Below, piece after piece: positions 7,476 through 14,657 of a stretch of DNA of 25,387 nucleotides. Every line of letters starts with the position of its first letter. Position 1 is the stretch's first letter. Position numbers and translations under genes: made by a program. Source of the DNA: Candidatus Peregrinibacteria bacterium (lineage in GTDB: Bacteria > Patescibacteriota > Gracilibacteria > UBA1369 > LOWO2-01-FULL-3); NCBI GenBank assembly GCA_014728975.1, contig WJKQ01000059.1:1-25387 (forward strand), read 5' to 3'. The notes under the pieces were generated by a model. It saw only the letters and a list, made by a program, of their open reading frames with translations, did not search any database and was not told where the DNA came from.

Positions 7476-7543
7476 AAATTATTAACCGGTGATGTAAATG
7501 ATCTTTGTTTTTGTTTTGTTTTCGAAAACCATCTTACATATTT

Positions 7544-7572
7544 ATTATAATCTTTATTTTGTATAATGTCAA
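7544..7572 (-). promoter_or_regulatory. Consensus sigma-70 promoter of the large ncRNA
   Basis: On the minus strand TTGACA (7572-7567) and TATAAT (7549-7544) are both perfect consensus hexamers, spaced by exactly 17 nt. The predicted start is near 7537. No open reading frame follows, and the transcript would run straight into the repeat stems. The early transcript is A-rich and contains the palindrome GTTTTCGAAAAC at 7519-7530. Confidence 0.88.
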
Positions 7573-7620
7573 GAGTTAAATTTGATTTTTTTTAATAATT
7601 AATTTTGATAGTATTGTTCT

Positions 7621-8385
7621 ATGTCGATTGAGTTTTTTATCTTAATAATTGTTTTGGCTTTTATCCTGGAATTTCTGGATGCTTCCGTCGGTATGGGCTA
7701 TGGAAATCTCACACCTTTACTGATTCTTTTGGGCATGGATCCAATTGATTCGGTTTTGGCGGTTCTTTTTTCCAGTGTTATTTTAAGTACGTTAACCGGA
7801 ATTTTACATCACATTTTTAAAAATGTTGATTTTGGAATCAAGAAAAAATCTATAAAAGTATCGTTTGTTTTGATCGGCTTTGGTGTTGTAGGAATTCTTA
7901 TCGGCGTTTTAACGGCCGTACGGATCCCTGAAATTATTTTAAAAAGTTATATCGGATTATTAGTTTTAATTATAGGTTTTATTGTTATTTTCAGAAAAAA
8001 GAAAAAATATAAATTTTCATGGTTAAAACTTATCGGCCTCGGCTCACTTGCGTCTTTTAACCAGGGAATGTCCGGTGGTGGTTATGGTCCTGTTCTTGCA
8101 GGGGGACAGATTGTGGCAGGTGTAGAAAGTAAAAAAGCTGTTGCTATCACAGGATTAACTGAAGGAATCATTAGTATAGTCGGAGTTATAGCATATTTAT
8201 CGATAAACCAGTCCTTTGAGTTTGTTAACTGGCATCTGATTATTGCAATACTTTCGGGAGGTATTGTTTCCACTCCCATTGCTGTTTATGCTGTTAAGAA
8301 AATGGATTCCTCGAAGTTAAAAGTTGCAATCGGTATTTTCAGTATTGTTTTAGGATTGCTTACCTTAATAAAAATATTTATTTGA
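7621..8385 (+). CDS. TauE/SafE-family membrane exporter (DUF81)
   Basis: A 254-residue integral membrane protein with about eight hydrophobic segments. The family's internal duplication is visible: an N-terminal block (LEFLDASVGMGYGNLTPLL) and a related second block from about residue 143 (FNQGMSGGGYGPVLAGGQ), each with the glycine-rich re-entrant motif. Members move sulfite, taurine-derived sulfonates or other small organosulfur anions; the substrate cannot be read from sequence. It is divergent from the ncRNA promoter, whose -35 box is only about 50 nt upstream. It overlaps the convergent sod gene by 8 nt. No Shine-Dalgarno precedes the ATG. Confidence 0.9.
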   Translation: MSIEFFILIIVLAFILEFLDASVGMGYGNLTPLLILLGMDPIDSVLAVLFSSVILSTLTGILHHIFKNVDFGIKKKSIKVSFVLIGFGVVGILIGVLTAVRIPEIILKSYIGLLVLIIGFIVIFRKKKKYKFSWLKLIGLGSLASFNQGMSGGGYGPVLAGGQIVAGVESKKAVAITGLTEGIISIVGVIAYLSINQSFEFVNWHLIIAILSGGIVSTPIAVYAVKKMDSSKLKVAIGIFSIVLGLLTLIKIFI

Positions 8386-8986
8386 CCATTGTTTCAAGTC
8401 TTTTTTCGACTTCCTCCCAATTAATCACGTTCCAGAAACCTTCAACAAATTTTGCTTTTTCATTTTGATAATCCAGATAATAGGCATGTTCCCAAAGGTC
8501 CAAAACCATTAATATTTCACAAGACGGGTAAATATTTGTATTGTGTTTTTCTATTTGCATTATTAACAACCGATCTGTTTTTTTATCATATGACAGAGTC
8601 GACCATCCTGATCCTTCCACTCCAGTTGACGCAGAAAATTCTTTTTTAAATCTTTCAAAACTACCAAATTCATTTTTTATAGCTTCAGCTAATGCCGACG
8701 AAGGCTCGCCTCCGCCGCCGTTTTTTTCGGGCGCCATATTTTTCCAAAACAGGGAATGAAGAACATGCCCTCCAATGTTAAATGATAATTCTTTCAGTGT
8801 CGCTTTCATATCAAGATCAATATTTTTTTTCCTTGATTTGTCGATTTTTTCGAAAAGTTTGTTTGCCCCGTTTACATACCCCTGGTGATGTTTGGTGTGA
8901 TGAATTTTTAACTGTTCTTCGGAAATAAAAGGAGAAAGCTCAGAATATCCGTAAGGTAATTCCGGTAATTCGTATATTTGATTCAT
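8378..8986 (-). CDS. sodB: Iron/manganese superoxide dismutase
   Basis: Dismutates superoxide to O2 and H2O2. All four metal ligands are in place: His29 (IHHTKHH), His77 (LHSLFW), Asp163 and His167 (LDLWEHAYYL). The 202 residues resemble archaeal Fe/cambialistic enzymes more than E. coli SodB, notably YELPELPYGY at the start, GGHVLHSLFW, IMQIEKHNTN and VINWEEVEKRLE near the end. Metal preference is therefore not assigned with confidence, and the symbol is provisional. It lies 18 nt downstream of the FMN-reductase gene on the same strand, probably one oxidative-stress transcript. It has no signal peptide, so it is cytoplasmic. Confidence 0.94.
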   Translation of the reverse strand: MNQIYELPELPYGYSELSPFISEEQLKIHHTKHHQGYVNGANKLFEKIDKSRKKNIDLDMKATLKELSFNIGGHVLHSLFWKNMAPEKNGGGGEPSSALAEAIKNEFGSFERFKKEFSASTGVEGSGWSTLSYDKKTDRLLIMQIEKHNTNIYPSCEILMVLDLWEHAYYLDYQNEKAKFVEGFWNVINWEEVEKRLETMVK

Positions 8987-9004
8987 GTAAGGTTTGGTGA
9001 AAAA

Positions 9005-9538
9005 TTATTTTAATTTTTTTGATGCATTAATATATTTCTTTAATACGCCAAAAAAAATCCTGGATCTCTTTATTAACTTTTCATTTTTTGTTTTTCCGTT
9101 TAGGTCAAACATATCCTTTACATCTGGAAAATATAAAGGTGTATTTGTAGGAATCATATTTATTGTCAGAATTAATTTATTTAATTCTTCCACCATTCTG
9201 GTACCTCCAAAATTTCCTCCGGAAACTCCGCATATCCCGACTGCTTTTCCTGAATATTCCTCAAATAACATATCCAGCATAATTTTCAGTTCCCCAGGAA
9301 AACTATGATTATATTCCGGTGATACAATGATTAATCCATCCGAGTTCTTAACAATTTTTGTCAATTTTTTTGATTCAGAAATTTTTTTTGAATTATCCGT
9401 TGCGCCTATAAGAAAATCCCTGACATCAATTATTTCCGTATCAAGTCCATTTTTTTTACATTGTTCAAAAATAAAATTTGCAACTTTTTCTGACTGTCGT
9501 CCCTTTCGCGCAGTTCCTAAAATAATTGGAACGTACAT
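9005..9538 (-). CDS. NAD(P)H-dependent FMN reductase-like flavoprotein
   Basis: 177 residues of flavodoxin-like fold. PIILGTARKGRQSEKVANFI has the phosphate-binding GTxRxxSxSxKVA-like loop of the NADPH-dependent FMN/azo/chromate reductase family (PF03358). SPEYNHSFPGELKIMLD and GVSGGNFGGTRM are the flavin and nicotinamide motifs. I start at the ATG at 9538; a TTG two codons upstream would add only two residues. It precedes sod by 18 nt and is likely to be co-transcribed with it, which fits a role in redox stress or quinone reduction. The substrate is unknown. A TATAAT lies at 9554-9559 (minus), but no good -35 accompanies it. Confidence 0.88.
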   Translation of the reverse strand: MYVPIILGTARKGRQSEKVANFIFEQCKKNGLDTEIIDVRDFLIGATDNSKKISESKKLTKIVKNSDGLIIVSPEYNHSFPGELKIMLDMLFEEYSGKAVGICGVSGGNFGGTRMVEELNKLILTINMIPTNTPLYFPDVKDMFDLNGKTKNEKLIKRSRIFFGVLKKYINASKKLK

Positions 9539-9644
9539 ATACAAAAAGATAATATTATATAGATAATAACATTTTGTTTATTTAAATCAAATTTTTGGTG
9601 TACATCAATTTTTGAATTTGTAACCTGTAATTTTTGTTAAAATA

Positions 9645-9673
9645 TTGATTAGTCAAATTTAAATTTGTATATT
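9645..9673 (+). promoter_or_regulatory. Probable promoter of the HD-GYP gene
   Basis: TTGATT (9645-9650), 17 nt, TATATT (9668-9673). Predicted start near 9680, which makes a TTG initiation at 9665 impossible from this transcript and supports the ATG at 9713. Confidence 0.65.
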
Positions 9674-9712
9674 TCATTTGCGGGGTATTTATTTAATCAA
9701 TTTTTAATAAAT

Positions 9713-10486
9713 ATGTTGTTTTTTATTTCTCAGTATTCATTAGATACCCTTGAGCAACCTTCCGATTCCGGTTCTTATCCCGATGAAATTTATCAGAGAG
9801 GTATTAATTCCGCACATTATGTCAGAGGAGAAATCCAAAACCGTATTTCTGAAGAAGTAAGAAAAGATACCTTATCTCTTTGCAGATTAATAAAAGAAAT
9901 GACTTTTGAAATTATGGATCAGAATATGGAAGATTCTCATGAGGATCCTGCTCTTAATCGTCATCTCAATCAGGTAGCTTTTTTAGCGAAAGAAGTAGGT
10001 GAACAGCTTGGACTTAATGAAACGGATTTAAAAATCTTGGAAGCTGCGTCTCTTATACATGATGTCGGGAAACGCCTTTTAAATCCTGATTATTCAAAAT
10101 TGGACAGAAAATTAACTGATGCCGAGTATGCTGTAGTCAGAAAACATGTCGACCTCAGTCTTATTTTATTAAACGGGATAATTCCAAAAGATATTTATAA
10201 TGTTATCTCACAGCATCATGAAAATTACGACGGTACTGGATATCCTTTTGGTATTGAAAATAATCATATTGGTCTTTTGTCAAGAATTCTTAGAGCTGTT
10301 GATGCTTATCAGGCTATGACTTCACGCAAGCATAACGTTGGAAGAAAAAAAGACGGTATAATGACATCCGATCAGGCACTTGAAGAATTGGAAAGAGGTA
10401 GCGGCAGATTATTTGATCCACAAGTTGTAAGTGTTTTAAAACGTATATCTTCTTCTTACGAAAGTTCCGGCAATATCTTAAATTAA
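9713..10486 (+). CDS. HD-GYP domain protein (putative cyclic-di-nucleotide phosphodiesterase)
   Basis: 257 residues from the ATG. The C-terminal two thirds are an HD-GYP domain: HDVGK (HD at 116-117), the HHENYDGTGYP signature (GYP at 176-178) and DAYQAMTS with its metal-binding Asp. Characterised HD-GYP proteins hydrolyse c-di-GMP or cGAMP-type dinucleotides. All metal-binding positions look intact, so activity is plausible. The first ~95 residues are not a recognised receiver or PAS domain; they are short, begin hydrophobic (MLFFISQY) and are then acidic. I see no GGDEF partner in the window. It runs convergently against the AstE-like gene with an 18-nt gap. Confidence 0.9.
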   Translation: MLFFISQYSLDTLEQPSDSGSYPDEIYQRGINSAHYVRGEIQNRISEEVRKDTLSLCRLIKEMTFEIMDQNMEDSHEDPALNRHLNQVAFLAKEVGEQLGLNETDLKILEAASLIHDVGKRLLNPDYSKLDRKLTDAEYAVVRKHVDLSLILLNGIIPKDIYNVISQHHENYDGTGYPFGIENNHIGLLSRILRAVDAYQAMTSRKHNVGRKKDGIMTSDQALEELERGSGRLFDPQVVSVLKRISSSYESSGNILN

Positions 10487-10504
10487 TTTTAAGAAGAATT
10501 TTTA

Positions 10505-11485
10505 TTACATGTTTATATTAATAATTTCCTCGAACTTATCGGTGGTTGTTCGTCTTTTTCTATGGCATTTTTTATCTTCCAGAATAGAGTACATAATTTC
10601 TCCTTTTATGACCGAATCCACATGTTGGAGTGAAAAGATCAATCCACACATTGGAGAATACAGATCTTTTGTTTTTCCTTTGGAAGGAACGTAAATTTTG
10701 CCGATTTTATCTCCAAGATGAACCCTTTGTCCCAGTTTTTTTTCGAACATAACAATACCTGCTTCTTTTGCGGGGATTCCAAATCTGTCTTGTAAATAAT
10801 ATTGTTTTTTTGGTATTTTTACCTCTCCGGGAATAAATCCCTGGGATATTAGAATATTTATTATTCCGTCCAGACTTTGATTAATATATTTTTCTTTAAT
10901 TTCAAGCGCTCCTCCAACTTCTACTGTTAATACAGGCAGTTTATATTTTTTAGTCATCTCTATTGCTAACATTCCTTTTTTACCTTTTCTTTCTACTATT
11001 ATTTTTGAACCAAATGCTTTTGCCATTTCTCTTGTGCAGGTTGTGCAGTAATTATCTTCAAATTTATGTATACGTGTATGCGGGAGCAAAATTGATCTTT
11101 TACCGGAATCGTGGCAATCGATAGCAATATCGGCTTTTGAATAAAACTGTTTTTCAAGAGAATTTGCTATCAGATTACTTGCTGTTGTTGTATTTCTGTT
11201 ATAACTGCGATTTAAGTCTTTATTGTCATAATGAACAAATCTTTTGTGTCTTTCAAAGCCGCTATTGTTTAATATTGGAAATATTATAAGCTCCCCTATT
11301 AATCTTTTCTCTATTTTATTTTTTTTACAATGTTCCAATATTTTTTTTACCAAAGCAATTCCATTTATTTCGTTCCCGTGGACGCCGCCTGAAATTACAC
11401 AAGTTTTGCCTTTTTCTTTACCTTTAATAGTTAAATAAGGAATTTTAATTATTTTCCCCGGAATTTTAACTTTATGTTTTTTCAT
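10505..11485 (-). CDS. Succinylglutamate desuccinylase/aspartoacylase-family zinc hydrolase
   Basis: 326 residues. Zinc ligands of the M14-like AstE/AspA family are visible: His36 and Glu39 in GGVHGNEING and His125 in IDCHDSG. DLNRSYN (90-96) has the substrate-binding Asn-Arg, and VEVGG about residue 200 holds the catalytic glutamate. The C-terminal domain (from about 240) is beta-rich, as in the family, and ends in a basic tail. Family members deacylate N-acyl amino acids or related amides; the substrate here is not predictable, and no arginine-catabolic genes sit nearby to suggest AST-pathway use. No Shine-Dalgarno before the ATG. Confidence 0.88.
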   Translation of the reverse strand: MKKHKVKIPGKIIKIPYLTIKGKEKGKTCVISGGVHGNEINGIALVKKILEHCKKNKIEKRLIGELIIFPILNNSGFERHKRFVHYDNKDLNRSYNRNTTTASNLIANSLEKQFYSKADIAIDCHDSGKRSILLPHTRIHKFEDNYCTTCTREMAKAFGSKIIVERKGKKGMLAIEMTKKYKLPVLTVEVGGALEIKEKYINQSLDGIINILISQGFIPGEVKIPKKQYYLQDRFGIPAKEAGIVMFEKKLGQRVHLGDKIGKIYVPSKGKTKDLYSPMCGLIFSLQHVDSVIKGEIMYSILEDKKCHRKRRTTTDKFEEIININM

Positions 11486-11561
11486 TAAATTATATTTCTT
11501 TTTTTGCCAGGAAAATAATACTATATTTCTAAATTAATGTCGTGTCGATTTTGCTGTTTAT

Positions 11562-11591
11562 TTGCTGTATATTCGGACAGTAACTTATAAA
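11562..11591 (+). promoter_or_regulatory. Possible promoter of the RHH gene
   Basis: TTGCTG (11562-11567), 18 nt, TATAAA (11586-11591). The predicted start would be about 4 nt before the ATG at 11602, a nearly leaderless transcript. The -35 match is only moderate. Confidence 0.45.
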
Positions 11592-11601
11592 ATTTATCAT
11601 T

Positions 11602-11877
11602 ATGTCAAAACAGAAACAGTTGACAGTCAGAGTGAACGAAGACCTTTATGAAATGGCAAAATACAAGTGCCATGAACAATTTGGTATTGGTCTAAGCCCT
11701 CTTATAAAGGTGTTTTTGAAAGCTTTTGTTTCTCAGGGTGGTGTCGGCTTTTATATTGGGGATGAAGACTTATGTAATTTATTTCGTAAGTGGCTTATAA
11801 AAAAACGTATGAATAAAGATAAAAAAGGAGGGAGTCATATAGCTGGTCCATTTCTTAAGGATTTGTATGATATTTAG
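11602..11877 (+). CDS. RelB/DinJ-like ribbon-helix-helix protein (orphan antitoxin-like)
   Basis: 91 residues. The first ~55 fit a ribbon-helix-helix DNA-binding fold of DinJ/RelB type: a beta-strand QLTVRVNEDLYEMAK, then a helix and GLSPLIKVFLKAFV. The latter corresponds to the second RHH helix, with the family's small residue-Ser-Pro turn. The remaining ~35 residues are basic (KWLIKKRMNKDKK) and differ from typical antitoxin tails. No toxin of RelE/YafQ type is encoded on either side: upstream is the AstE-like gene on the other strand and downstream is a tRNA. It may be a solitary regulator or a remnant of a toxin-antitoxin pair. Confidence 0.65.
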   Translation: MSKQKQLTVRVNEDLYEMAKYKCHEQFGIGLSPLIKVFLKAFVSQGGVGFYIGDEDLCNLFRKWLIKKRMNKDKKGGSHIAGPFLKDLYDI

Positions 11878-11895
11878 TTTTGTTTTTATTTATTC

Positions 11896-11970
11896 TGGAG
11901 CGGGTAACGGGAATTGAACCCGTATCTACTGATTGGCAACCAGTCGTAATAGCCATTATACTATACCCGC
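11896..11970 (-). tRNA. tRNA-Gly (anticodon GCC), CCA encoded
   Basis: The acceptor stem GCGGGTA (11970-11964) pairs with TACCCGC (11906-11900), followed by discriminator U and a genomically encoded CCA (11898-11896). The anticodon arm ACTGG/TCAGT closes the loop TTGCCAA, giving anticodon GCC. The T-arm ACGGG-TTCAATT-CCCGT is canonical. It begins 12 nt after the pnp stop on the same strand, so it can be co-transcribed with rpsO and pnp. Confidence 0.95.
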
Positions 11971-11982
11971 AATCTCAAAATT

Positions 11983-14163
11983 TTATACTTGTCTTACTGC
12001 CGAGGTTCCTTCCACGTGTCCTTCTCCGCTTTTTTCTTTTTTGTTTTTGTGAGGAGGTTCTCCACTTTTAAGAGTAGCTTTGTGAGAAAGATTATACCTT
12101 CCCATTTTATCAATTTCTATCAATTTTACTTTTAAGGTATCGCCTTCCGTAACCACGTCTTCCACTTTATCTATTCTTGTTTTTGCAAGTTCTGAAATAT
12201 GTACAAGCCCTTCCTTTCCCGGCAAAAATTCGACCATAGCCCCAAAATCCAGTATCCGGGTCACTTTTCCTTCAAAGACGTCTCCTACTTTTGGTACATA
12301 CGTTATCCTTTTAATCCATTCGACCGCTTTTTTTCCGCTTTTTTGATCCGGAGCGGTTACCGTTACCAATCCGTCATCTTCGATATCAATCTCGACATTG
12401 CATTCTTCTGTAATTTCCTGGATAGTTTCTCCTCCTTTACCGATAAGTACTCTTATCATATCGGTATCGATCTTGATAGTCATAATGAGAGGCGCGTATT
12501 TTGAAAGTTCTTTTTTAGGTTCGGGAACAACTTCAAGCATTTTTTCCATTATAAAGTCTCTTCCTTCTTTTGCTTTATTTAACGCATGTCTCATTATATC
12601 AAGGGATAATCCTTTAACTTTTATATCCATTTGAAGAGCAGTTATTCCCTCAGAAGTTCCCGTAACTTTAAAATCCATATCGCCGGCAAAATCTTCCATA
12701 CCCTGTATGTCGCTTAATATTTTATAATTTTCCGGATTATCTTTATCTGTTACAAGTCCCATAGCTATTCCAGAAACGGGTCTTTTTATCGGTACTCCCG
12801 CACACATTAGTGAAAGTGTAGATCCACATGCTGAGGCCATTGAGCTTGAGCCGTTACATTTTAATATTTCTGAAACAAGCCACATTGTGTATGGAAATTC
12901 TTTTTTGTCTGGAATAACAGGTTTAAGCGCTCTTTCAGCAAGGTCTCCATGGCCTATTTCTCTTCGACTAGGGCCGCGGAGGGGTTTTATATCCCCCGTA
13001 GAATATGGCGGAAAATTATAATGGTGCAGGTATCTTTTTGTAATATCCTTATCCATAGTATCTATAAGCTGAGCATCGCCTGGTCCTCCCAGGGTTGTGA
13101 TTGTCAACGCCATTGTTTCTCCTCTTTGAAATATTGCAGAGCCATGTGTGCGTGGCAAATAGTTTGGAATTACGGTTATAGATCTTATTTCATCAGGTTT
13201 CCTTCCGTCGATTCGAGTTTCTGATTCGAGGATTTCTTTTCTCATTCTTGCTTCCAGTAAATCTCCGAGAACTTCTTTAATGTCATTTTCAAAAATTTCC
13301 TCCGCTTCGATCTCCGATTCAAAATGTTCAATTAATTTCTCTTCCAGTGCTTTTTTTTCTTTATTTACTTCTTTTTTTGTTTTACCTCTTACGCTGTCCA
13401 ACATTTCCTCATTCACAAAGGATTTTACTTTTTCAACAGTTTCTTCCGGTGATTTGACTATTTCTGCTTCAATTTTTTCAATTTCGAACTGCTTTGCATA
13501 GTCAATTTGAAACTGACAGATTTCCTTAATATGTTTGTGCGCCATTTCAAATGCCTGCAGAATTATTTCTTCGGGAACTTCATTAGCCGCAGCTTCAACC
13601 ATCGTAATTGCATCCAAAGTTCCGGCAACAATTAAATCAAGTTTTCCTTCATCACACTCATCGTAAGTGGGATTAACAATCAGTTTGTTATCTTTATATC
13701 CCATTCTTACTGCTCCTATGGGCCCCTTAAAAGGCGCTCCACTTAAAATCAAAGCCATTGATGCCGCGTTAACAGCCGTAGTGTCCGGATTTATTTCGAG
13801 ATCGGCTGATAATGCAGTACAGATCAGTTGTACTTCATTAGTTGTTCCTTTGGGAAAAAGCGGCCTTATGGGTCTGTCGGTTAAACGTGAAATAAGTACT
13901 GCATTTTCTGACGGCCTTCCCTCTCTTTTAATAAAACGACTTCCTTTTATTTTTCCAGCCGCATACATATTTTCTTCATAATCGACTGTTAAAGGTAAAA
14001 AATCAGCCCCTTCTCTTCCTTTATCTGAAATCGTAGCATTCGCTAAGATGACAGTATCTCCCAGGGAGACTGTTGCATACCCATTTGCGTATGTTGAAAT
14101 AGGACTGTTAGTGATTTTGAATTCCCGCCCAGCGAGATTCATTTTGGCAATTTTTGGTTCCAT
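11983..14163 (-). CDS. pnp: Polyribonucleotide nucleotidyltransferase (PNPase)
   Basis: 3'-5' phosphorolytic exoribonuclease. The 726 residues show the full domain order: RNase PH-like domain 1 (about 1-215), linker helical domain (about 235-310, coiled and Glu/Lys-rich), RNase PH-like domain 2 (about 315-540), KH with GKGG, and S1 (GDVFEGKVTRILDFGAMVEF). The phosphate-binding NGSSSMASACGS loop (about 435-446) and the metal/catalytic aspartates of MEDFAGDMDFKVTGT are intact. It follows rpsO, as in many bacteria, and a 24-pair stem-loop fills the intergenic RNA, suggesting processing or autoregulation. The ATG has no Shine-Dalgarno. Confidence 0.98.
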   Translation of the reverse strand: MEPKIAKMNLAGREFKITNSPISTYANGYATVSLGDTVILANATISDKGREGADFLPLTVDYEENMYAAGKIKGSRFIKREGRPSENAVLISRLTDRPIRPLFPKGTTNEVQLICTALSADLEINPDTTAVNAASMALILSGAPFKGPIGAVRMGYKDNKLIVNPTYDECDEGKLDLIVAGTLDAITMVEAAANEVPEEIILQAFEMAHKHIKEICQFQIDYAKQFEIEKIEAEIVKSPEETVEKVKSFVNEEMLDSVRGKTKKEVNKEKKALEEKLIEHFESEIEAEEIFENDIKEVLGDLLEARMRKEILESETRIDGRKPDEIRSITVIPNYLPRTHGSAIFQRGETMALTITTLGGPGDAQLIDTMDKDITKRYLHHYNFPPYSTGDIKPLRGPSRREIGHGDLAERALKPVIPDKKEFPYTMWLVSEILKCNGSSSMASACGSTLSLMCAGVPIKRPVSGIAMGLVTDKDNPENYKILSDIQGMEDFAGDMDFKVTGTSEGITALQMDIKVKGLSLDIMRHALNKAKEGRDFIMEKMLEVVPEPKKELSKYAPLIMTIKIDTDMIRVLIGKGGETIQEITEECNVEIDIEDDGLVTVTAPDQKSGKKAVEWIKRITYVPKVGDVFEGKVTRILDFGAMVEFLPGKEGLVHISELAKTRIDKVEDVVTEGDTLKVKLIEIDKMGRYNLSHKATLKSGEPPHKNKKEKSGEGHVEGTSAVRQV

Positions 14164-14209
14164 ATTGATGGGTTATAAGTTTTATAAAACCAAACAGGAA
14201 CCAATTTTT

Positions 14210-14268
14210 TCTCAAGTGACAAGATTTAAAACACCAATTTTTCATGTTCTAAATCCTGTTACTTAAGA
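14210..14268 (-). promoter_or_regulatory. Long stem-loop in the rpsO-pnp intergenic RNA (candidate RNase III/PNPase control element)
   Basis: On the minus strand, arms 14268-14245 and 14233-14210 form 24 positions: 20 Watson-Crick, 3 G.U and one A.C, around an 11-nt loop. On the plus strand the three G.U become C.A mismatches, which fixes the strand. It lies 46 nt upstream of the pnp ATG. In E. coli a comparable pnp leader duplex is cut by RNase III and mediates PNPase autocontrol; that the same happens here is inference. Confidence 0.8.
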
Positions 14269-14313
14269 TTTTTGATTCCTCTTTGGTAAAAATTATTTTA
14301 AAGATCGTTTTAT

Positions 14314-14577
14314 TTATTTTCTTAATTTTAATTCCTTAATTAACTTTTCGTAATCATCTTTACTATGCAGCTTTAAATACTGGAGATGTTTTCTTCTTTT
14401 ACCAACCAGATTTAGTAAACCTTTTCTTGAATGATCATCTTTTGGATGATTTTCAAGATGTTTTGACAGTTCATTTATTCGTTCTGTCAGTACAGCTATC
14501 TGGACTTGTGAAGATCCTGTGTCTTTAGGATGGTGTCCATATTTGCTCATTATTTTCTTTTTCTTTGGTCTATTCAT
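14314..14577 (-). CDS. rpsO: 30S ribosomal protein S15
   Basis: 87 residues, close to the usual 89. The central HPKDTGSSQVQIAVLTERIN, the LNELSKHLE-like helix and HHSRKGLL-type segment (here DDHSRKGLLNLVGKRRKHLQYL) are the classic 16S rRNA-binding elements; S15 binds the h20-h22 junction. I use the ATG at 14577. A TTG at 14598 would lie at or upstream of the predicted transcription start (~14597) and would add a hydrophobic, non-conserved leader. First gene of a rpsO-pnp-tRNA-Gly unit. Confidence 0.97.
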   Translation of the reverse strand: MNRPKKKKIMSKYGHHPKDTGSSQVQIAVLTERINELSKHLENHPKDDHSRKGLLNLVGKRRKHLQYLKLHSKDDYEKLIKELKLRK

Positions 14578-14603
14578 ATTTTTAAAAAAAATTAACAATG
14601 GTC

Positions 14604-14632
14604 AGTTTATCTAAATTAAAGTCTTTTGACAA
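14604..14632 (-). promoter_or_regulatory. Promoter of the rpsO-pnp unit
   Basis: On the minus strand TTGTCA (14632-14627), 17 nt, TAAACT (14609-14604). Predicted start near 14597, giving a 20-nt A/U-only leader before the rpsO ATG. Confidence 0.65.
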
Positions 14633-14657
14633 GGGTAAAAACTAAATAATCATCTGT

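Larger units (their letters stand above)
6477..7537 (-). ncRNA. Candidate large structured non-coding RNA (~1.06 kb), not recognised
   Basis: This stretch has no credible protein gene. Read on the minus strand it is bounded by a perfect sigma-70-type promoter (7544-7572) and a hairpin plus U6 terminator (6479-6520). The 5' two thirds hold four tandem long-range stems of 22-23 positions (7336-7475, 7272-7321, 7092-7258, 6914-7079) separated by 12-14-nt AU-rich linkers. The 3' third is a chain of local hairpins at 6891-6906, 6851-6876, 6813-6832, 6776-6789, 6759-6774, 6730-6747, 6645-6662 and 6589-6624. Loops on the minus strand include UUCG closed by C-G (6897-6900 and 7178-7181) and GCGA of GNRA type (6862-6865). 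C.A mismatches seen on the plus strand mostly become G.U pairs on the minus strand. It lacks the signatures of RNase P RNA, tmRNA or rRNA. Function unknown. Confidence 0.85.

Noticed and set aside
6900..7480. CRISPR array
   Set aside because: The repeats are long, imperfect inverted pairs with a period of 178 bp at most, without short identical repeats and uniform unique spacers, and no cas gene is present.
9665..9712. TTG start adding 16 residues to the HD-GYP protein
   Set aside because: It overlaps the predicted -10 box (9668-9673) and lies upstream of the expected transcription start; the ATG at 9713 is consistent with the promoter.
14578..14598. TTG start adding seven residues to ribosomal protein S15
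   Set aside because: The added residues are hydrophobic and not part of S15, and the predicted transcription start is at about the same position.
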